Assembly: GCF_052857255.1 (NCBI RefSeq)
Contig: NC_135497.1
Span: 546,573,531 to 546,637,530 of the forward strand
DNA length: 64,000 bases
Origin: Amblyomma americanum
Lineage: Eukaryota > Arthropoda > Arachnida > Ixodida > Ixodidae
Reading direction: 5' to 3'
Of this stretch, positions 58,885 through 64,000 are shown piece by piece. A program made the translations under genes and the position numbers. Every line of letters begins with the position of its first letter. Position 1 is the first letter of the stretch. The notes beneath the pieces were generated by a model, which worked only from the letters and a program-made list of their open reading frames with translations, was not told the origin of the DNA and searched no databases.

Positions 58885-59150
58885 GATCGTTGACTCATCC
58901 CCGCTGAAAGATGAGGTCTCGCTCGACGGGTGGTCGTATCCATGTTCTGGTCGCTCTACAGCCTTGGAAGCCGTGCTGCCGTCCTCGATTATTCAAATAA
59001 AACTAGGTAAATTAGGCAAAATTAGGTAAATAAACAGAGCTCAGGCGGCAGTAGGTCGAACAACGTCTTCCAAAAAAAAAACGACGAGACTGCGATACAG
59101 CGGCACGTTGTCAGTGTGTTGCTCTGGTGCCGCCGCCTCACCGTTCAGTC

Positions 59151-60089
59151 ACTTCGCGTCACCAGGGTTAGTATAACTATGCTAGCAGCCCGCTTTTAAG
59201 ACTAAGCAGCATAAAATACGATTGAAGAACTGATGAAAGTTTTGCAATGCATTACATTCGTGAGGAGCCCAGCGTAGTATTACATTATTCGGTGCGGAGA
59301 ACTACAAACATTGACGTTTCTCTTCAAGATCTTTCTATAAAAATTAACAATATAAATACACCACAATAGCCTTTCTTCCTCTTCTATTCTTTGCAAGCTT
59401 TCACTGAACTGTTATGATTGCAAGGTTTAAACGTAGCGAGCTTCGACAGGTTTTTTTTAGGAAACTACACTAGCAAAACAAACTTCACTCGCAAAATAGC
59501 TAGATCAGAGGTCGCGTACCACTAAATAATTCTGTTATTGGCTAGTCTCGCGAGGTGCTTCCAGGTGAAATTTTCTGTAATTCCAGGAACTGAGCGACGC
59601 GATGAGCGAGTGGTCCCGCGGCCGTCAGCTGATCGTGTGTCGCGGCGAATTATTGCCCCATGTGGTTAGCACTTCACTCTTATAGTTGCAGCTTCTGAGT
59701 CTATGATATTTGCCGCTAAGTGCTTCAGTGATAGTGGTCTGTTCCTATGTAAAAACTGCAGTTCAGTAACGTCGTTTTTGGAGGTAAACTTCCATATCGG
59801 TAGTTTAATGCAATATTTTAAGCGTGTTTGACATGTTTTATGTGTGAGTCTCGCGCTTGCTTCCGGTTAGCGCGTTACATCTTCCCGCTCATTAAGCTCT
59901 TTATTTCTAATGCAACAGCAGTAGAAACTGAGCGGAGATACAAAAAAAAATGCTTTTCCCAGCCAGTGTAATGCTATTTCATGCGCCTAACAGCGATGTT
60001 CTTGACGCGCCACGTGAGCTTATAGCCTCCTTTACGTGAACTCGACACGAGCAAGTCGAATAAGTCGTCGGGCTCAGCAAGGTCACCCC
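59151..60089. other. No recognisable gene
   Basis: AT-rich sequence with T and A runs and no open frame above about 65 codons. It lies between the 5' end of I-LINE copy 2 and the 3' tail of another LINE. Confidence 0.5.
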
Positions 60090-60682
60090 TCCTGGTAGTG
60101 GGGGTGGTGGTAGTGGTTTTTATTAAAATAATAGTAAAAAGGAAGGAAAAGATTTTTGCTAGCCCCGGCATCTGCCATCGATACTAAAGCACCTGAGCTG
60201 GGGCAGCGGAAATAAAGAATAGCAGGCAGAATGGAGAAATGAAATTAAAGAGGCGAGGGGACAGGAAGAGAGGATATGGGGAGAAATAATATGTAGAAAC
60301 TATATACACAATAAGAAATGTGTCCAGGTTGTGCGCGTGATTAGTTCATTTTAGAGGAGTTAAATCACACACGCGCACAGCACTGTGTTGGCTACAACTG
60401 GAGTGGGGCGTACAGTTGTTAATCGTTCAAGGTAGAACTTGCGGAGCGTTCGGTCACTGCGTGTAACTAACTACCTGACGGAGAACAGACGGGACGTCAA
60501 GCCCGTGTGTTCGAGGAATGCACAGAGGCTCACCAAAGTTCGCTCACGAGTGCGCGCAATGCCCTGCGGCCACAATAGCGTCTTGATGGAGTCTGGTAGT
60601 ATACCCTGCGCCCTATAGGCCGCGAGCATATCGCGACGAGCATCGGTGAACGCGGCACAGTGGAGGAGCAGGTGTTCCAGTT
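60090..60682 (-). pseudogene. I-type LINE #4, 3' fragment
   Basis: Past the first 26 or so codons (which belong to the PLE), the frame 60471-60761 reads LEHLLLHCAAFTDARRDMLA, LLWPQGIARTRERTLVSLCA and ends FLEHTGLTSRLFSVR. This is the Cys/His and C-terminal tail of RNase H-bearing LINEs. The 3' end is a (CCA)n-like tail after AATAAAAACC (plus strand GGGGGTGGTGGTAGTGG, 60099-60115). The remainder is cut off by the PLE at 60683. Confidence 0.8.
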
Positions 60683-60726
60683 TCAAAACAAAGAGACGCC
60701 GACCAGTAAAACGAAAAAATTGTATT

Positions 60727-60761
60727 GACGTTTCGGCGCCCAGAACGGGGGCCTTGTTCAC
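60727..60761 (-). ncRNA. Hammerhead-ribozyme-like motif, degenerate
   Basis: Read on the minus strand: TGAACAA, GGCCCCC, loop GTTCT, GGGCGCC, GAAAC, GTC. This follows the order of a minimal hammerhead (CUGANGA box, stem II, GAAAC, then the GUC cleavage site), as reported for PLE pseudo-LTRs. The first box is altered (TGAACAA rather than CTGANGA) and stem II is imperfect, so catalysis is doubtful. It could be a relic or a near-miss. Confidence 0.35.
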
Positions 60762-60799
60762 AATGGAAACACACCAAGAGGGTTCGTCCTTTTTAAAAG

Positions 60800-61447
60800 C
60801 TATAGTAATCGCCGTAAAGATCGCGCGTAAATCGGGTTAAGATTGCCCTCGTTACGATTAAGCGTGTGAGCCGTTGTCTGTATCACCAGGGACTCGAGAT
60901 GAAGCCGTGATGTTGTCAGTTTCTCTTTTTCGATGATTCTTGCTTTTTCCCAATCTATTCTGTGATTTGCCGTCACCGCGTGCTCTGCCAAGGCGTTATT
61001 GCGGGTATCTTCTTTCTGCACATCACGAGCATGTTGCTGTAGGCGCTTCTTGTAACTTCCGGTTTCGCCGATGTAAACACCGTTGCAATCTGCACAAGGG
61101 ATGGCGTAGACAACTCCTGGGAACTTCTCTTTTGGCAACTGATCTTTGACGTTCATCAGTTGTTGTCGCATTTTCTTGACAGGGACATGGGCAACTTGCA
61201 CGTCATACTCTCGTAATACACGGGCGAGGCACTCACTTGTTTTCGGCACATAAGGAATAGCCGCACGTTTTTTGGGCGGAAGAGGGGCGTCCGGATGACG
61301 AGGCCGTGACAGCCGTCGTTCTGTGGACCTGATGAAATGGCTTGGGTAACCACAGCTAGTGAGATCTTTTCGTACCCTTGACGCGTCCGCAGCGGCGTCA
61401 GTGGTGTTTGTGCATATCTTCTTGGCCCGCTGCATTAAACTGCTCAC
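60800..61447 (-). pseudogene. PLE 3 copy A: GIY-YIG endonuclease part
   Basis: A 215-codon frame. The N-terminal 60 residues finish the RT thumb/linker (GYPSHFIRSTERRL). A basic PPKKRAAIPYVPKTS hinge follows, then the catalytic core at residues 112-140: VVYAIPCADCNGVYIGETGS and KKRLQQHARDV. The paired Cys (CADC) next to the YIG strand is a PLE hallmark. The end is ARSLRRLL. It continues the RT frame after a one-base shift at an A7 run near 61467. It nicks DNA for insertion. The domain itself looks intact. Confidence 0.92.
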
Positions 61448-61449
61448 AA

Positions 61450-63206
61450 CGGCTCTTTTTTTGGGCGGCAGGATGGACGGAACTGAAATGTAGGTAGCGG
61501 CCTGTATGTGTAGCCTTTCTATACACGCTAAACGACAACTTCTGGCCTTTCCTTGAGACGAGGACGTCCAGAAAAGGCAGACTGCCGTCCACCTCTTCTT
61601 CCAACGTAAACTGAATGGCGTCTTCCTGGCTGTTCAGGTGTGTCAGAAACTGGCTCACCGCGTCCTTGTGCAGAATGCAAAAGCAGTCGTCGATGTAACG
61701 GAAGAAGACCTTGGGGGCAGGGTGAAAGGAGGTTAACGCGCGTCGCTCCAATGACTCCAAGGTGAGGTTAGCGGCCGTCACCGAAACAGAAGCACCCATG
61801 GGGGTCCCATGGACTTGCTTGTAGTAGTTTCCCCTAAAAACAAAGTAGGTATTGCTCAGGCAGAAAGCAAGCAGCCGGCGCAGGTCCCGTGCTTCTATTG
61901 GCGATCTTTCCGGTAGAGAGGCATCGCTATCGAGCGCAGCGGTGCATACGTCGACAGCAAGGTCAGTCGGTACACTCGTGAACAGGGACTTCACGTCGAA
62001 AGACACCATCAATTCACTGTCTTCGATCAGGGTGTTGCGGGTCTTCTCAACAAAGTCGTATGAGTTGCGAACGTGGCAAGTCCCATGGCCAACAAGCGGG
62101 GAAAGAACACGGTGCAAGAATTTGGAGAGGCTGTGCAGAGGGGAGCGGGTAAAATCCACGATAGGTCGCATTGAAACTCCTGGTTTATGTATCTTTGGCA
62201 AGCCATAAAACGCTGGCGCGGAACCATTGTGGCATAGTAACTTGTAGTAGAGCGGTTTTTGGCTCGGCGGGACGAACTGAAATACGTCGGCGAGAAGCTT
62301 CTGTAGTTCCCTCTCCAACTTGAGTGTAGGGTCCTTCTTGAGGCGGACGTACGTGTCACCGTCTTCCAGGAGAGACAGTATCTTGCGGTCATAGTCAGAT
62401 TTGTCCAAAAGGACTGTCGCGTTGCCTTTGTCTGCTGGCAAAATTACAATATCTTTGTTGTCACGGAGGCTCTTCATAGCGGATTGTTCCTCGCGAGACA
62501 AAGCAGAACGGGAAGGCCCGCGATGAATGGCGTTGAGAACGCCCACCACCCGTGTGCGGGCCTCTTCGCGGCGAGTGTTCTCAACTTGGCTGATCGCATT
62601 TTCCACAGCGCATACCAACTTCTTCCTATTCGGTGCAGCTCCTAGGCTGAAATTCAACCCCAAATTCAGAACAGCCTCTTCAGCTCGGTTGGGCTTATAC
62701 GATGAAAGGTTATGCACAGCGGGTTTTGAAATCATCGTCTGCCCTCTCTGGTGCTCGGATAGGAGCCTGCCTAACTTATTGTCATGAGCACGCTCACCTT
62801 TCTGGCGTTGACGTTCCATCTTCTGATTTGCGTGCAACTGAATGCTGGTGAACTCATTAGGAGATTGGTGTTCTAGACGACGACGAGCAAAAAACGCTTC
62901 GTTCTCCAGTGCGCGGATTTTTCCTTTGCAGTCCAAGATTCTTGCTTGCAGGAGCTGACGTTCCGCTTTGCCAACCACACTGAGCCCAAAAGGCGTCGAC
63001 ACCGGTCTGTTGAGACGCAAGGAGCGGGGAACCAAGGCGCGGGCTTTGCATGTTAGAGTAAAATTCAGGTGAGCCTTGAATGAGGCAATACGGCAGTTGA
63101 GGCCAACATACTGACGAATCTTGGTGATGATTCCTTGGCCATGGGCCTGGCGAAGGTTGATGAAGTCGAGAGTGTGACGGAATCCCGTCTGGCCGGGGGG
63201 ATACAT
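61450..63206 (-). pseudogene. PLE 3 copy A: reverse transcriptase part
   Basis: I take the start as the Met of MYPPGQTG at 63206, because codons upstream lie in the neighbouring 3'-end fragment. The N-terminal domain (about 200 residues, basic) includes KMERQRQKGERAHDNKLGRL. The RT core shows DIVILPADKGNATVLLD, YGLPKIHKPGVSMRPIVD, VSFDVKSLFTSVPTDLA, GTPMGASVSVTAANLTLE, and the catalytic FRYIDDCFCI. LPFLDVLVSRKG follows. The whole core is open. The frame leaves register only at the A7 run at about 61467, where removing one A would join it to the endonuclease. Confidence 0.93.
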
Positions 63207-63524
63207 TTCAAAACAAAGAGACGCCGACCAGTAAAACGAAAAAATTGTATTGACGTTTCGGCGCCCAGAACGGGGGCCTTGTTCACAATGGAAACACACC
63301 AAGAGGGTTCGTCCTTTTTAAAAGCTATAGTAATCGCCGTAAAGATCGCGCGTAAATCGGGTTAAGATTGCCCTCGTTACGATTAAGCGTGTGAGCCGTT
63401 GTCTGTATCACCAGGGACTCGAGATGAAGCCGTGATGTTGTCAGTTTCTCTTTTTCGATGATTCTTGCTTTTTCCCAATCTATTCTGTGATTTGCCGTCA
63501 CCGCGTGCTCTGCCAAGGCGTTAT
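63207..63524 (-). mobile_element. PLE 3 pseudo-LTR-like 3'-end fragment
   Basis: Duplicates 60683-61000 of copy A base for base as far as I can compare. It holds the last 66 or so codons of the endonuclease (ALAEHAVTANHRIDWEKARI...), the 3' UTR and the hammerhead-like motif. It sits immediately upstream of copy A in the same direction, giving the partial tandem layout typical of Penelope. Its other side is fused to inverted copy B at 63524. Confidence 0.9.
63253..63287 (-). ncRNA. Hammerhead-ribozyme-like motif, second copy
   Basis: Same sequence as at 60727-60761, located in the pseudo-LTR-like fragment. The GAAAC and GUC elements and stem II are present, and the CUGANGA box is altered. In this position a ribozyme would cut just upstream of the copy A 5' end. 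Confidence 0.35.
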
Positions 63525-64000
63525 TTTTTCGTTTTACTGGTCGGCGTCTCTTTGTTTTGAAATGTATCCCCCCGGCCAGACGGGATTCCGTCACACTCTC
63601 GACTTCATCAACCTTCGCCAGGCCCATGGCCAAGGAATCATCACCAAGATTCGTCAGTATGTTGGCCTCAACTGCCGTATTGCCTCATTCAAGGCTCACC
63701 TGAATTTTACTCTAACATGCAAAGCCCGCGCCTTGGTTCCCCGCTCCTTGCGTCTCAACAGACCGGTGTCGACGCCTTTTGGGCTCAGTGTGGTTGGCAA
63801 AGCGGAACGTCAGCTCCTGCAAGCAAGAATCTTGGACTGCAAAGGAAAAATCCGCGCACTGGAGAACGAAGCGTTTTTTGCTCGTCGTCGTCTAGAACAC
63901 CAATCTCCTAATGAGTTCACCAGCATTCAGTTGCACGCAAATCAGAAGATGGAACGTCAACGCCAGAAAGGTGAGCGTGCTCATGACAATAAGTTAGGCA
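63525..64000 (+). mobile_element. PLE 3 copy B, inverted, truncated by window end
   Basis: Begins TTTTTTCGTTTTACTGGTCG, the same 5' sequence as copy A, but on the opposite strand. It then repeats the N-terminal coding region with no difference that I could see. Copies A and B are therefore head-to-head, separated by the 3'-end fragment. Confidence 0.9.
63562..64000 (+). CDS. PLE 3 copy B: N-terminal domain (partial)
   Basis: Starts MYPPGQTGFRHTLDFINLRQ and stays open to the end of the window at about residue 146 (…KGERAHDNKLG). It is the same basic N-terminal domain as copy A, preceding the RT core. The 3' part lies outside the window, so it is unknown whether this copy has the A7 frameshift. 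Confidence 0.85.
   Translation, partial: MYPPGQTGFRHTLDFINLRQAHGQGIITKIRQYVGLNCRIASFKAHLNFTLTCKARALVPRSLRLNRPVSTPFGLSVVGKAERQLLQARILDCKGKIRALENEAFFARRRLEHQSPNEFTSIQLHANQKMERQRQKGERAHDNKLG

Larger units (their letters stand above)
53489..59150 (-). mobile_element. I-type LINE with RNase H, copy 2 (most complete)
   Basis: Same family as copy 1. It covers a probable 5' UTR (about 58985-59150, boundary uncertain), gag (58064-58884), endonuclease (56900-57640), RT (55189-56350), RNase H (54030-55188) and a 3' UTR that begins at 54030 and ends near GAGTTGAGGTGTTGAATG (53491). The 3' UTR holds a roughly 103-bp imperfect repeat (GTCCACTCC at 53861 and 53964) and a hairpin insertion. Catalytic motifs are mostly intact, but frameshifts separate the domains. 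Confidence 0.9.
60683..63240 (-). mobile_element. Penelope-like element 3, copy A, nearly intact
   Basis: Full coding length for a PLE: RT (61450-63206) then GIY-YIG (60800-61447), plus a 3' UTR of about 115 bp with a hammerhead-like motif. It interrupts an I-type LINE. Upstream (63207-63524) is a second copy of its 3' end, so the element has the pseudo-LTR-like partial tandem layout known for Penelope. The repeated 3' ends appear identical over the about 318 bp compared by eye, so the insertion looks young. Confidence 0.92.

Noticed and set aside
61398..63302. Start codon at 63302 for the PLE 3 reverse transcriptase
   Set aside because: The first 32 codons lie in the adjoining 3'-end fragment. 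The Met at 63206, shared with copy B, is the better start.

Overview
This window looks like a piece of a hard-tick (ixodid) nuclear genome, probably metastriate. The main support is a tRNA-derived SINE at 7.3 kb that matches what I recall of the tick Ruka family. Further support comes from the mix of Penelope-like elements (PLEs), RTE-type, I-type and CR1-type LINEs, and minisatellites of tick style. No bacterial gene architecture is present, and I found no complete host protein-coding gene. Almost every recognisable coding trace belongs to a transposable element, mostly broken by stops and frameshifts. Species is not determined, and all family names rest on motif recognition by eye.

Layout. 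0.3-0.9 kb: a 127-bp satellite. 1-12.5 kb: AT-rich non-coding DNA holding hairpin insertions, a 1.55-kb element with long terminal inverted repeats, the SINE, and exon-like scraps (BEN-like, DUF4806-like). 12.6-16.1 kb: a PLE present as a head-to-head inverted dimer between 12-bp target duplications. 17.2-19.1 kb: a 25-bp minisatellite, a second decayed PLE, and a fragment of a CACTA/EnSpm-like transposase. 19.1-24.1 kb: nothing recognisable except a 21-bp minisatellite.

24.2-40.3 kb is one deep nest on the minus strand. An APE-type LINE (here 'LINE-X') is split by an I-type LINE with RNase H (copy 1) and by a CR1-like LINE (CR1#2). The I-type LINE is itself split by another CR1-like LINE (CR1#1), which carries a TTAA MITE, and by a solo LTR. 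CR1#2 carries a second SINE. 40.3-46.1 kb: an RTE-type LINE split by a 4.4-kb hAT-like insertion, which contains another TTAA MITE and a third I-type LINE. 46.5-47.0 kb: a 462-bp palindrome with tRNA-like B boxes. 47.9-52.7 kb: two more decayed RTE copies. 53-59 kb: a (TG)n tract and the fullest copy of the I-type LINE (copy 2). 60-64 kb: an I-type LINE tail hit by a young PLE, whose reverse transcriptase and GIY-YIG endonuclease are separated by a single homopolymer frameshift. This PLE is joined head-to-head to a second copy that runs off the window.

The most interesting pattern is a group of 80-155 bp hairpin (fold-back) insertions. Several end in a tail like the 3' end of the PLE dimer, and three sit between short direct repeats. 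They may be miniature inverted dimers of PLE 3' ends, made by the same mechanism as the large PLE dimer. This is inference and needs a genome-wide search.
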